In this document: positions 1 to 10,568 of the stretch, in pieces
Layout: the number at the start of each line of letters is the position of its first letter
Numbering within the stretch: position 1 is the stretch's first letter
DNA from: Adenophora triphylla var. japonica
Taxonomy: Eukaryota > Streptophyta > Magnoliopsida > Asterales > Campanulaceae
Assembly (NCBI GenBank): GCA_022495995.1
Contig: JAFEMH010000342.1
Span: 1-64,000, forward strand
Direction of reading: 5' to 3'
Length of the DNA: 64,000 bases
Made by a program: the position numbers and the translations under genes
The notes under the pieces: model-generated
The model's database searches: none
What the model was told of the DNA's origin: nothing
The model's input: the letters and a program-made list of their open reading frames with translations, nothing else

Positions 1-83
1 ATACCGGTTTCGATTTCGCCGATTTCAATTACTTGGTCCGATCAACAATGGTTTCGAGTCGATTCCAGCCTTGGTCATCCCTA
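1..83. mobile_element. Right end of a truncated hAT-type MITE
   Basis: The window opens inside a sequence that ends in GGTCATCCCTA, preceded by degenerate CGATTTCG/ACCGG text. The element at 8698-9077 has the same kind of terminus and the same ACCGGA/AATCGGA interior. The left half lies outside the window, so family and target duplication cannot be confirmed. Confidence 0.4.
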
Positions 84-331
84 CACTCACTTGTTATTAT
101 ATTTACAATAACTATCCACTAACTATTTTCTACTCCACTTTCTCTCTCATAAATCACTTTTCATACTTACACCACCTACTCCACTATGCACCCTTTTTAA
201 TTTCCGTATAAGATCAAGTTTGTGTTTTTTTTGAGTGAGACAAAGAAAGTATACAATTAATATGCTAAATATTTAAAGGTGAACAGTTTATATGAAAAAT
301 AAGTCAAAAATTTTTAAATGGGAAAATATAT

Positions 332-586
332 TTCCTCCGTCGCACTCGGAAATAGAATTTTTGAGTTGCACACAACGATTAAGATAAAATGTTAGTCAAG
401 TAGGTGTTGTGAGTATGAAAAATGGGGTATGAGAAAGAAAACGGGGTAAAAAATAATGAGTGAAAAAGTTATTGAAAGTGTGAAAGTGAATCCCTTTAAA
501 TAAAATATTTCTAATTTAAAATTATTCTATTTCAAATAAGACACTTAGAATAAAAAAATATAATAATTCGAGTTGGACGAAGGGAG
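332..586. mobile_element. Degenerate Stowaway-type MITE
   Basis: The left end carries TTCCTCCGTCGCACTCGG and the right end the roughly complementary GAGTTGGACGAAGGGAG. The interior has the usual MITE body (GTGAGTATGAAAAATGGGG and similar). The terminal repeats have decayed and no clean TA duplication remains on both sides. Confidence 0.55.
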
Positions 587-610
587 CATATGGAATTGAA
601 GTAACAACTA

Positions 611-884
611 CTCTCTCCGTTTCATCCGACTTATGACAATTTGTATTTGTGTCGTTTCATACGACTTAGGACATCCAAAAATGGCAAGCTTATATTATTT
701 TTATGTTTAATGTGTCATACAGAATAACAATCTCCTTACTATTACTTTCACTCATTCTTTCTTTTATTTTACTTTACATATTTACAATATCTCATCCACT
801 CATTCTCTCTCCTTTTATTATTATAGTTTTTTTAATTTTCGAGTCGAAAGAGAAAATCCTAAGTCTGGTGGGATGGGAGAAGGA
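611..884. mobile_element. Stowaway-type MITE, CGACTTAGGAC subfamily
   Basis: It begins CTCTCTCCGTTTCATCCGAC and ends near GGGATGGGAGAAGGA, with an internal CGACTTAGGACATCC motif. The same motif marks the well-preserved copy at 51676-51960. The right end abuts the next MITE, so the two may have inserted side by side at a TA. Confidence 0.55.
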
Positions 885-888
885 ATTA

Positions 889-1152
889 CTCCATCTGTTT
901 CACCTGAAAAGGCACAAATTTTTATTTTGTGTGTCCTATTTGAAAAGGTACATACTCATAATGAAAATCTTTTAACATTTTTTTATTTATGGGACCCACT
1001 TGTTATACTCACAATAACTATTTACTTACTATTTTCTGTCATACTTTCTCTCTGTTACGTCATTTTTCATACTCAAAAACTTATTTCACTGTATATTTTC
1101 TTTAATTTTCATGTAATATCAAATTTGTAACTTTTTGAACAGGAGAAAGGAG
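889..1152. mobile_element. Stowaway-type MITE, diverged
   Basis: The left end is CTCCATCTGTTTCACCTG and the right end is GAACAGGAGAAAGGAG, an imperfect inverted repeat of the CTCCCTCCGTCCC type. The interior contains the family-typical run of short ACTCACAATAACTA and TTTCTCTC words. Confidence 0.5.
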
Positions 1153-1243
1153 TATTGATATGAGGTGAGATAATTGAAGTGAGAGAGGAGAGATGTTTAG
1201 GAAGAAAGATTCATGAAGAGTATAATAATGTCTAAACATTATA

Positions 1244-1475
1244 CTCCCTCCGTCCCATTAGTAAGAACAAATTTACTGTAGATACGGGAATTAAGGAAAA
1301 GTGAATTATAGTGGAGAGAATAGTGAATTATAATGGTGTTGTGAGTATTAAAATAATGTAGGAGAGAGAATGAGTGGAGGGAATAGTAAAGATTCCTTTC
1401 CATTTTAGGAAGTTTGTGGTTTGTAATGGGACGACCAAAAAGGAAAGTTTGTGGTTTGTAATGGGACGGAGGGAG
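1244..1475. mobile_element. Stowaway MITE (Tc1/mariner type)
   Basis: It begins CTCCCTCCGTCCCATTA and ends TAATGGGACGGAGGGAG, an inverted repeat of about 17 bp, and is flanked by TA on both sides. These are the standard Stowaway signs, in which the dinucleotide TA is the duplicated target. No coding capacity. Confidence 0.88.
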
Positions 1476-2410
1476 TAGGTGACAATGAAATGATGTTTTT
1501 ATTAACTCACATGAGCCGAGCCCAGCCGAGACCATAATAATTTAAATCACCGGATCTGAATTCACAACACAAACCCGGGAAATCCGGCCCGGAAGAAGAT
1601 GGATGGGATGGGACAAGAGGATGTCACCATCGTAATCCATTGCGGGAATCGTGAAGGCGGGCCGTGGGTGGCTTCTTCTAGACTCCCACTGTACGGCCCA
1701 ATATCTGTCACCACCCCCTCTCTCTCCTATTCCCGTATGTCATTATTCTTTTTTTAAATACATTTATACACCTAATCCTACTTTATTTTCTAAACTGAAT
1801 TTTATTTCAAAGTAACACTTTAATTAATTTTTCATTTTACTTTGCACCCAAGTATATAACGGAGTTATAAATTTAACGGTAATTAATTGTGTACTTGTCA
1901 TGTAATGTCTATTTTGATCATTCTTATGTACCGAAATCATTTATTTTATATTATGTTTTATCTATTTATTATAAAATCAAAATTATATTAATGACAAAAT
2001 AACATATCCTCCACATCAATTCCTCCCATACCCCCGTCCTTCATGTCCCTTTTATGTGTTGTCCCTTCTATGTGTTAGAGATTTTGGCTCAAATTCTAAT
2101 TTCAAATTGTATTGAAAAAATTATGTGTATAATTTTATTTCTTAATCAAATTAAAAGTGAGAATATTGTTTCTTTATGCAAGTAGGAGATGAATTTGTGC
2201 ATTATTAGTGAAGAACAAAAAAGTATTTCTAATTGTATAAGGAAAGAGTTTTTATTTTACCTATATAAATGATATGAGGATTATTATTTGGGTGTCCATT
2301 GCTGGTACCAAAAGGGTTCCCTTAGGGGGAGATTGATTTAATTAGCAATATGTACAAATATGAGAGAAAGATGTAAATTGATTGCGTTTGTATTAAAGGC
2401 TGTTGAGAAT
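1476..2410. other. Intergenic, nothing recognised
   Basis: A mixed stretch with a short GC-richer part (1560-1730) followed by AT-rich DNA. I found no convincing open frame, terminal repeat or RNA gene. Confidence 0.5.
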
Positions 2411-2418
2411 GATGAGAA
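2411..2418. repeat. Left 8-bp target duplication of hAT element
   Basis: GATGAGAA lies directly left of the element and recurs exactly at 6617-6624. Eight-base duplications are characteristic of hAT transposition. Confidence 0.9.
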
Positions 2419-3779
2419 TAGACATGTCCGATTCACAGTTCATGACGGTTCACGGTTCGTCAAAAATTAAAGCCGTTTATGAACCGTTAACTCACGGTTC
2501 ACGGTTCGACGGTTCACGGTACGATTCACCGGTTCATATGGTTCATCTTTTTTTAAAGAATAAAATATTTTGAGCAGTTTTTAGACAATTTTTTTTTCAA
2601 AGTTTTTTTTTTAGTTTTTTGATACATTATAAATTATTTTACTTTACTTAAGTATTAAGAAAATTTTAAAATTCATATTTTTATAGGAATTAATGGGTGT
2701 AATTGAACAAAAATATTTTTTTTTTAAAAGGATGGTACCCTTGTAATTTTATTAATATTAGCAAATTTACATAGAGGGGGACAACCAACCTTACCCTTTT
2801 ATAATTAAGGGAGACATTTAGGAGCCTTACCTCAAAAATTAAAGTGATTTTTACCAATAAAACCTTGAGATATGGTGAAATTTACCAATAGAAACAACAC
2901 ATTTTGAATTCTATCTTAGGATCCAAGAGTTGAAATCAAAACGACTATAGAGTCCCTGACCCTATTTATAACAATTTAAATGGCCAAACTGCCCCTACTC
3001 ATTCTTTTTCTCTCTCTAATCGCAATTCCTTTTTCTCTCTCTAATCGCAATTCCGTTTGACGGGAACGAAGAACAACGTTGAACGGAAGTTATTGTTCGA
3101 ATGTGGACCCTAATTCGGAATCTTCTCTTGCTCCGTGCACAACGACAACAATGCCCGAAGCGGCGGCGAAGGTTCTTTCTTGTTCTTGTCAGCGGAGGCG
3201 TTGATAGTAGCTTCACTCTTCGTCTCCTTCACACCACAGACCATTCCTACACCGTTTTTTATTTTGACTTTCATCCGATTGGAATTGTTTGATTTGTGGG
3301 GAAAATGGGTATTGTGGGTCAGAGTCAAACTTAGAACTGGTGAAGTTAAATGTTGATATGCGTTTTGGTATTTGATTTTTGTACCAAAAACAAGCTGGTA
3401 ACCTTGAATTCTCTCTTTTACATCTTTGATTTATTGCATATTCTTTGTGTGCTAATATTTTTCCTTTGATTTTGTTCATTTAGTTTTGTTCATGGTTGAT
3501 TTCAATTTCAGAAATGGGGTTTTCTGTACTTACTCACTATGTTTTAGTGCGATATTCGTAGTATATGGAAATACCCTTTTGGAGAAATCAAATTGATATT
3601 ATAAAAATGTTTGAGTAACTTTCTGTGGGCAGAGTTGAATTCTTGGATCTTGTGGCATCAAATAGATTGAACTGGGGATTAGAGTATTTTTTGTTCAATA
3701 ACAATCGATTGTTATAAGCTCGTAGCTAAGATGGTTAGGAATATTTATTCCTGCTGCCGGTCAACCACAATTCCTTTAA

Positions 3780-4190
3780 TTCTCATCTCTCCATGACATT
3801 GATTACGCTTTCAAACTCTTTTCCCAGATCGAACCCCCAATTCCTTCGTATGGAACACTCTGATCAGAGCTTGTTCACTAGCAAAACTCATAACTTGAAG
3901 AAGCCATTAATCTTTTTGTTAAGATGTTGGATGAAGGAAAAGTTGTTTCCCGACAAGAACACGTACCGTTTGTTACGAAAGCTTGTGCTTACTTGTTTGC
4001 CTTGAGCGAGGAAAACAAGTTCATGGGCATGTTTTTAAACGTGGGTTGCGGATCCGATGTTTATGTTAACAACGTTTGATTCATGTTTATGCGTCTTGTG
4101 ATTTCGTGGAATGTTATGATTGATGCCCCGTACTTTATCATGCGTTTGATGATGCGGCTGAGTTATTCCGTGAGATGCGAGTTATTTTGG
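3780..4190 (+). pseudogene. Captured pentatricopeptide-repeat (PPR) gene fragment
   Basis: Across shifting plus-strand frames the translation gives recognisable PPR pieces in the right order: DYAFKLFSQIE, VWNTLIRAC, FPDKNTY, GKQVHGHVFKRG, DVYVNN, LIHVYASC and AAELFREM. This is the spacing of a plant PLS-type PPR protein, which normally binds organellar RNA. At least four frameshifts or stops break it and no intact frame is longer than about 70 residues, so it cannot make a full protein. It lies inside the hAT element at 2419-6616, so it was probably captured or carried by a transposon. Sequence upstream (3000-3790) may be leader or intron of the same donor gene, but I could not identify it. 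Confidence 0.72.
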
Positions 4191-4617
4191 TGATTATCTA
4201 GTTGCTCATTAACCGAACTAGAAACATTTTGTGGGAGATTTTTTTCTTCATTTATTCTTGTTGTAGATTGGTACTTCATTGAGCTAGATAGCTTGATGGA
4301 AATATTGAGAAATTATTGTGTTTACAAGAAGTGAATTAATTGCTTTATGTAACATTATTAATATCCATCTTGCATAATGTATTTTATGATAGTAATTGCT
4401 TAGTACTACTTCTTTCAGTTAGATTTCAGAATTCATTGGTAGTGCATTTGTGATTGTTAACATTAATTTGGTAATTAGTGTCTTTTGTTGTAGTAATTTA
4501 GGTGGATTAAAACTCTATGAATTAAAAGCTATTGGTGTAGTAATTTTGGTTAGAGTTTGGTGAACAAATAATATTTCTCATAAAATTTGGACACAAGTTT
4601 TGGTGTAAATAAATGTG

Positions 4618-4659
4618 AATTCTATTTCACAGTTATTTAAATAACTGTGAAATAGAATT
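4618..4659. repeat. 42-bp perfect palindrome, copy 1
   Basis: AATTCTATTTCACAGTTATT runs straight into its exact complement with no loop, two 21-bp arms. As RNA or single-stranded DNA it would form a tight hairpin. Confidence 0.9.
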
Positions 4660-5020
4660 TGTTTATGTTATAACTGTGTTGGTTTATGTTATAAACTGAG
4701 AATTCTATTTCACATTAATGTTTTATAGATTTTCACAGTTGTTTATCCTTATGCATTGTTTGTGAAATAACTGTGATGTGTATTTCACATTTTTATATAA
4801 CTGTGAAATAGAGTTCTCAGTTTATAAATGTGAATTCATTGGTAGTGCATTTGTGATTGTTAACATTAATTTGGTAATTAGTGTCTTTTGTTGTAGTAAT
4901 TTAGGTGGATTAAAACTCTATGAATTAAAAGCTATTGGTGTAGTAATTTTGGTTAGAGTTTGGTGAACAAATAATATTTCTCATAAAATTTGGACACAAG
5001 TTTTGGTGTAAATAAATGTG

Positions 5021-5062
5021 AATTCTATTTCACAGTTATTTAAATAACTGTGAAATAGAATT
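5021..5062. repeat. 42-bp perfect palindrome, copy 2
   Basis: The same palindrome, 403 bp downstream of copy 1, carried by the second copy of the tandem duplication. Confidence 0.9.
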
Positions 5063-5223
5063 TGTTTATGTTATAACTGTGTTGTTTTATGTTATAAACT
5101 GAGAATTCTATTTCACATTAATGTTTTATAGATTTTCACAGTTGTTTATCCTTATGCATTGTTTGTGAAATAACTGTGATGTGTATTTCACATTTTTATA
5201 TAACTGTGAAATAGAGTTCTCAG

Positions 5224-5800
5224 TTTATAAATGTGAAAATTATTATACAGTTATACTCATCAAAATTGTGAAATAGAATTCTCAGTTTATAAATGTGAAA
5301 ACCATTATACAGTTATACTCATCAAAACTGTGAAATAGAATTCTCAGTTTATAAATGTGAAAACCATTATACAGTTATACTCATCAAAAACTGTGAAATT
5401 AAATTCTCGGTTTATAAATGTGAAAACCATTATACAGTTATACTCATCAAAACTGTGAAATAGAGTTCTCAGTTTATAAATTATAAATGTGAAAACCATT
5501 ATACAGTTAACTCATCAAAACTGTGAAATAGAATTCTCAGTTTATAAATGTGAAAACCATTATATAGTTAACTCATCAAAACTGTCAAAACATTTCACAT
5601 TTTTATATAACTGTGAAATAAAATTCTTAGTTTATAAATGTGAAAACCATTATACAACTATTTACATCAAAACTGTGAAATAGAATTCTCAGTTTATAAA
5701 TGTGAAAATCATTATACAGTTATTTACATCAAAACTGTGTAATAGAATTCTCAGTTTATAAATGTGAAAACCATTATATAGTTATTTACATTAAAATAAT
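5224..5800. repeat. ~62-bp minisatellite, about nine units
   Basis: The core TTTATAAATGTGAAAACCA recurs near 5224, 5286, 5348, 5411, 5473, 5541, 5631, 5693 and 5754. Each is followed by a variant of ACAGTTATACTCATCAAAAC and GTGAAATAGAATTCTCAG. Units differ by small substitutions and indels. The array shares its TGTGAAATAGAATTCTCAG motif with the adjacent 403-bp duplication, so it probably expanded from it. Confidence 0.92.
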
Positions 5801-6265
5801 TTTATTTTATTTATAAAATTTGAAATATATGATGAGTAAACTTGTTTGATTTGTCTTGGCGATGCGATTAAAACAGTGATTTCGGATTATTTTTTTGACT
5901 TTTAGATTTAGATATATTGCATTTTAAAAATTTAAGAGAAAAAAAAAAGGAAGAGAGAGAAAAGGAGAGAGAAAGAAACGCTAATTGCTGGTATACCAAG
6001 CGCGTGAGATGTGTGGAGGGGCAGTTTGATCCAGAAAAAATTCAGGAACTTTTTGGCGAGTTTTGATAATGTAAGTGCTTAAAGGTAGTTTTTATTTGGC
6101 TGGGGGACTAATTGGCCAAAGCCTCAAAATTAAATTACACAATTAAACTTAAAAAATATTTAAATTTCTAAACTATAAAATACAAAGATACTAAAAAAAT
6201 ATTACCTAACAATTAAAAAATTCTCAAGTTCTAAATTATAAAATACAAAGGTACTAAAAAATTAT

Positions 6266-6440
6266 CTAATTATTTCCTTCTCCTTCGGAAGAGTCATCCT
6301 CAAAAAATTCATCACCTTCGGAAGAAAAATGTTGTTCTTGATCTCGATTTTTCGCCCTAACGGAATCTCCAACACACATTTGATACTCTAAACGGTATGA
6401 AAATTTGTAGATTTTCGAATTAAGACAATATGAACCGCGG
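6266..6440 (-). pseudogene. C-terminal remnant of an Ac-type hAT transposase
   Basis: The minus-strand frame ends with a segment like LEYQMCVGDSVRAKNRDQE followed by an acidic tail rich in E, D and S. In plant Ac-like hAT transposases a comparable 'Cys-x-x-Asp-Trp' segment and acidic tail follow the dimerisation domain. The Trp usual in that motif is Ser here. Only about 55-60 residues remain and no catalytic domain is present. Its position just inside the terminal repeat of 2419-6616 supports the assignment. Confidence 0.5.
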
Positions 6441-6624
6441 GTATGAACCCCCGATCCAAACCGCCAGTTTCGAAGCCTAAACCGCATATGAACCGTAAAC
6501 TACCGGTTCACGGTTCACCCGGTTCAACGGTTCATTCGGTTTACGATTTTCAATGGTTTTTCAACAGTCAAAACCGCCGGTTCATCTGGTTCAAACATGA
6601 ACCGTGGGCATGTCTAGATGAGAA

Positions 6625-7099
6625 TACATCAATTCTTGTAATACTAGGTTTGTTGTGAGTGGTGAGTGTGTGTAAGTTTTTTGATTAGAACTTGTTGTTT
6701 TGTAATTTCATGATAATATAATGAAAGTCGTTGATCGATCCATGCAAGTAGCCCATTGATGTTGGAGTGAACCACGTAAATCTTGTGTTATTTATTTTGA
6801 CCTATTTTATTTTTGATAAATTTATATTTTAATTTTATTTTGACCCTTTTCTATTTCAAAGTTTTATTTGATATACCCCCCATTCCAGAGTAAAGTTTTT
6901 ATTTTTCTTTTTAGTCTGTCTACTAGTAACATTTTTAGTTGCTTTATTACTTAAAATTGATAATAAGACCCACTCGTTATTATCAAAACAAAAACTTTTT
7001 ATCCACTTTTATTTTTCTACTTTACTTTTTATACACATAATAATTATTTTTTTCTTAATTTTCGTGTGAACTCAAACTATAAACGTTATTCCAAGATAA
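6625..7099. other. Intergenic, nothing recognised
   Basis: AT-rich sequence between the hAT element and the next MITE. Around 6875-7060 it has MITE-like words (CCCATTCCAGAGTAAAG), but no matching second end was found. Confidence 0.45.
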
Positions 7100-7101
7100 T
7101 A

Positions 7102-7367
7102 CTCCCTCCGTCCCGATAATAGCTTCTCCATTTTGGTTTGACACGCAAATTAAGGGTGGAGAAAATATTGTGAGTGTAATATTAAATAGGAGAGAGAATG
7201 AGGGGAGGAAATAGTAAATTTGAAAAATGTTGTGAGTGTAATAGTAAAATAGGAGAGAGAATGAGTGGGTGAAATAGTAAAGATTCTTTGTCATTTTAGA
7301 AAAAATGAAACTTCTAACGAAACGTCCTTTTAAAAGATTAGTGAAACTTTTATTGAGACGAAGGAAG
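7102..7367. mobile_element. Stowaway MITE
   Basis: It begins CTCCCTCCGTCCCGATAATA and ends TATTGAGACGAAGGAAG, flanked by TA on both sides. The interior (GAGAGAATGAG, GTGAGTGTAATA) matches the copies at 22508-22785, 23062-23337 and 25607-25883. Confidence 0.87.
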
Positions 7368-7479
7368 TATATTTTTTCAGAAAAATCTGAACCCATTATT
7401 TGTTTTCCCTGGGTCATGTACATTAGTGACAGACTGATAGGGGAGGGAGAAGTCCAATCCATCCTTATATTGGCTATTA

Positions 7480-8580
7480 GACTATCTACAGTGGTTTCAT
7501 CCCACTCCTTCATTTCATCTAACACTTTTTACACTTTTTCTCATCCACCTAATATTTCATCTACCCATTTCATTTACCCCCACTCCAATGGCTAACTTAA
7601 ATTAAATTTCAACTCCCTCCAACTCATCATTCTATACCCCACTACTTTTATTTTATTTCATTTATATTCTTTATTTTTATGATTAGTAAAATAATAATAA
7701 TAATAATTATTATTTATAATTAAAAAAATATTTCACACTTAATTAAAAAAATATTGCATCAATTTATAGGTAAAAAAATATAATGATTTTTTTTAAATAA
7801 ATGCTAAAATGAAGAAGGATAATTGAGAAATGAGTGTTTTTTTTGTGTCCAAATCAAATGAAACTTATATCAATTTGTAGGGTAAAAAAAATGATGAATT
7901 ATGGTGAAAAAAAATTAAAAAAAAGAATAATTTACTAGGTAATAATTCACCCAAATTGAAAATTAAGTGTTTTTTTTGTATCCAAATCAAATGAAACTTA
8001 TATCGATTTGTAGGGAAAAAAAATGATGAATTTTTGTGAAAAAAAAATTAAAAAAAATAATAATTTACTAGGTAATAATTCGGTCAAAATGAAAACTAAG
8101 TGTTTTTTTTTTTGTGTCCAAATCAAATGAAACTTATATCAATTTGTAGGGGGAAAAAATGATGAATTTTGGTGAAAAAAAAAAAATTAAAAAAAGAATA
8201 ATTTACTAGGTAATAATTCAGCCCAAAATGAAAACTAAGTGTTTTTTTTTTGTGTCCAAATCAAATGAAACTTATATCAATTTGTAGGAAAAAAAAAATG
8301 ATGAATTTTGGTGAATTTTTCTTTTTATTTTTAAATCATTTATTATGAGATAATTGAGTTTAAATAATTGGGTGAAAAAGTAATAAAGTCAAGACCAATA
8401 CGGTCTTGACACGTGGCAACAAAAAAAAAAAAAAAAAAAAAAAGCCAAAATAAGGTTTCAACCGGGATGAAATGTTTCATCCCGTCAATCCGACCAACTA
8501 CCTTTCATGTTCCCATTGTAGTTGCTTGGCTGTATGAAATGAGATTTCATCCCCATTTCATACAGCCATTGTAAGTAGTC
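7480..8580. mobile_element. PIF/Harbinger-type MITE with internal repeats
   Basis: The ends GACTATCTACAGTGG and CCATTGTAAGTAGTC form an imperfect inverted repeat. TTA lies immediately outside both ends (7477-7479 and 8581-8583), the three-base target typical of PIF/Harbinger elements. The 1101-bp body is non-coding, contains a four-copy internal repeat (7831-8310), and near its right end has a hairpin of TTTCATCCCG/GATGAAATG words. Confidence 0.68.
7831..8310. repeat. ~135-bp direct repeat, four copies
   Basis: The phrase GTGTCCAAATCAAATGAAAC followed by TTATATCAATTTGTAGG recurs near 7845, 7980, 8117 and 8256. Each is preceded by AAGTG plus a T-run and followed by A-runs and TTTACTAGGTAATAATTC. 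Unit lengths differ mainly in the homopolymer runs. Confidence 0.92.
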
Positions 8581-8697
8581 TTACTCGATAGTAAAAACAT
8601 CATCAAATTATCCCCACTATGAATGATTATGACCATTTAAATTGGCACATGTATGACCCTCCCCGGTCTCTCTGTGTCACATATTATTGGCTGGTAG

Positions 8698-9077
8698 TAG
8701 GGATGGTTAAATCGGATTCAAATTGAAAAATTGAATCGAAAAATCGAATCAAAAAAGTTTGGAATCGGATCGAATCGGAGAGAAAATCGAAATCGGAGTA
8801 ATCGGACCGGAGTCAATGACGGGCCGATTAAGGGTCACCATTTTGGTGAACCGGACCGGAAAAAGCCCGAAACCGGATGAAAATTCCTTGGTTTTCAAGA
8901 GAATCGGACCGAAATCGGACCGAAAAAGCCCGGAACCGGCTGAACCGGGGAGAAAACCGGAACCGAAATAACCGGACCGAAGTCAATGACGGACCGGTTA
9001 AGGTTCACACTCTGGCCGAACCGGAACCGGCAGTTTTCGGCCCAAAACCGGACCAGAATCGGTTTTGGCCATCCCTA
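8698..9077. mobile_element. hAT-type MITE, ACCGGA/AATCGGA-rich
   Basis: It begins TAGGGATGGTTAAATCGG and ends TTTTGGCCATCCCTA. CTGGTAG lies on the left and CTGGTTAG on the right, a slightly decayed 8-bp target duplication. The interior is tandem-like CCGGACCGAAATCGGA text that reads as open frames in several phases, but these are a by-product of the repeats. Confidence 0.72.
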
Positions 9078-9085
9078 CTGGTTAG

Positions 9086-9377
9086 GGTCAAAAAAATTGA
9101 CGGTGGGCCATTTCATACTATTTCAATATTATAAGGATCAATTTGTACAATGCATATAATTTGAGGCGTGTGATGAAACTAGAACTGAACCTTGAGTGCA
9201 AAAAGTGCAACTTTCTCTGTTTTCAAGTGTTAACGTATGTAAACTGACGTCCTTGATTACGCCATTTGAATATCATACTATTGACAACAGACCTTAACGT
9301 AAAGGGTGAGGAATCGAAAGTTTAAAATAAAATTATTATAAAACTTGAAAAGTTTCCTTATCATCGGGTATGTTATA
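9086..9377. other. Intergenic, nothing recognised
   Basis: Short unique-looking stretch between two MITEs with no open frame or repeat that I could support. Confidence 0.45.
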
Positions 9378-9379
9378 TA

Positions 9380-9657
9380 CTCCCTTCGTCCCATTAATAA
9401 CTTTACTTTTTATCAAAATGAATATTTCGTTTAAAGTTTCATATTTTCTAAAATGACAAAGAATCTTTACTATTCCACCCACCCATTCTCTCTCCTATTT
9501 AACGTATTACACTCATAACATTTTTCAAATTTAATAGTTCCTCCACTCATTCTCTCTCCTATTTTACTATTATACTCACAACATTTTCTTCACTCACCAA
9601 TTTTTTTAATTTGCGTGCCGAACCAAAATGGTGAAGCATTTATCGGGACGGAGGGAG
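9380..9657. mobile_element. Stowaway MITE
   Basis: The left end CTCCCTTCGTCCCATTAATA and right end TATCGGGACGGAGGGAG are inverted repeats, with TA on both flanks. The interior has ATTCTCTCTCCTATTT twice, as in other copies here. Confidence 0.87.
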
Positions 9658-10324
9658 TATTTAATATTATATTTATCTATGGATAAATATAATAATATTA
9701 TATACAATATTATATATTATTTTATATTTTATTCTTCTCATTATAATTTACATACTTACTATTTGCATGGAAATTAAGAAAAGTGTGAGTGAATTAGGTA
9801 AATAGGTATTATGAGTATGAAAAGTGAGATAGGAAAGAGAAAGTGAGATAAAAAATAATAATTGAATTGTTGTTGTAAGTATGACATGTGTGTAACATTA
9901 ATATAAAAATAATAAAATATTTACATTTTAGGATGTGTGTAGTTTGTAATGGGACACCCAATGAAAAAAGTATATAATTTGTAGTGGGACAGGAGGAGTA
10001 TAATTTTTGAGTCATTTCAATTTAATGAAAAATCTAAGAGAAACTGATTTATACCAAAAGCAACTCCCAAATCAAATTTCCTAACATAAATTCATGCCTT
10101 CTTTTTAGTGAAAGGATAAAAAAAGAAAAAAACACTTTTTTTAATTATTATATATATTCATTGATTCCATAATTATTATTTATTTTTAGAAATTATTTTC
10201 CCATAAATTATTGTTCTCTTTTTTTTTTTTTTTAAATATAGTTACATTGATTAACTTCAACAATATCATTTTCCAACTCCATCAATGGTCACTTGCAATC
10301 TCATAAATTTATAAAGAGCTTTAC

Positions 10325-10327
<3 letters not shown>

Positions 10328-10392
<65 letters not shown>
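10328..10392. repeat. (AT)n microsatellite
   Basis: More than 30 consecutive TA dinucleotides. A Helitron-like element starts at its right edge and TA repeats resume after that element ends, so the element probably inserted into the tract. Confidence 0.95.
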
Positions 10393-10395
<3 letters not shown>

Positions 10396-10568
10396 ATAGG
10401 ATAAATGAGGGAAGGGTGTGAACAGTGGTATGAATAGTTCCAATGGCGGAATTTCCTATTTTGCCCTCACTATTTTGTCCCTTTCCCATTTTGCCCTTAA
10501 AAAAAAAAATTTTTTTAATTAAAAAAAAAAAAAAAAAAAACGTGTCCTCGGACACGGGCTTTTACTAG
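10393..10568 (+). mobile_element. Short Helitron-like element, copy 1
   Basis: It starts TCTATAGGATAAATGAGGG and ends with a hairpin (CGTGTCC/GGACACG) followed by TTTTACTAG. This is the terminal pattern of Helitrons: 5' TC, a 3' hairpin about ten bases before CTAG, and no target duplication. TA repeats lie on both sides. Related copies are at 25943-26152 and 62833-63021. At 176 bp it is non-autonomous. Confidence 0.75.

Larger units (their letters stand above)
4429..5234. repeat. 403-bp tandem duplication (two copies)
   Basis: The block 4429-4831 is repeated almost without change at 4832-5234; I noticed one substitution (GTGTTGGTTTATG versus GTGTTGTTTTATG). Near identity implies a recent duplication. 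Each copy contains a 42-bp perfect palindrome and several TTCACAGTT/AACTGTGAA inverted pairs. Confidence 0.93.
2419..6616. mobile_element. Non-autonomous hAT element, 4.2 kb, carrying foreign gene sequence
   Basis: The element starts TAGACATGTCCGATTCACAG and ends with the inverted form GGGCATGTCTA. It is bounded by a perfect 8-bp duplication GATGAGAA (2411-2418 and 6617-6624). The subterminal zones (2419-2545 and 6480-6616) are dense with CGGTTCA/TGAACCG motifs, as in hAT elements whose transposase binds short subterminal repeats. Only the last part of a transposase remains (minus strand near 6266-6440). The middle is filled by a broken PPR gene piece, a 403-bp tandem duplication and a minisatellite. 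The insertion and TSD are seen directly; mobilisation by a relative elsewhere is inferred. Part of the interior (about 2780-6130) could itself be a nested element, but I could not find matching ends for it. Confidence 0.85.

Noticed and set aside
5224..5800. Regularly spaced ~62-bp repeats that could suggest a CRISPR array
   Set aside because: There are no constant repeats with unique spacers; the whole unit repeats with drift, it lies in a plant transposon, and no cas genes exist.
7055..7525. 156-codon minus-strand open frame
   Set aside because: It lies across a Stowaway MITE. The Ser/Leu/Phe/Tyr-rich text SLLFYYYTHN recurs in every MITE copy in this window.
8759..9134. Two overlapping Arg/Pro/Glu-rich frames
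   Set aside because: They follow the ACCGGA/AATCGGA repeats of a hAT-type MITE and have no homologue I recognise.
9770..9999. Possible additional Stowaway MITE
   Set aside because: The right end GTGGGACAGGAGGAG looks right and the body fits, but I could not find a left end that pairs with it, so it is not listed as a feature.
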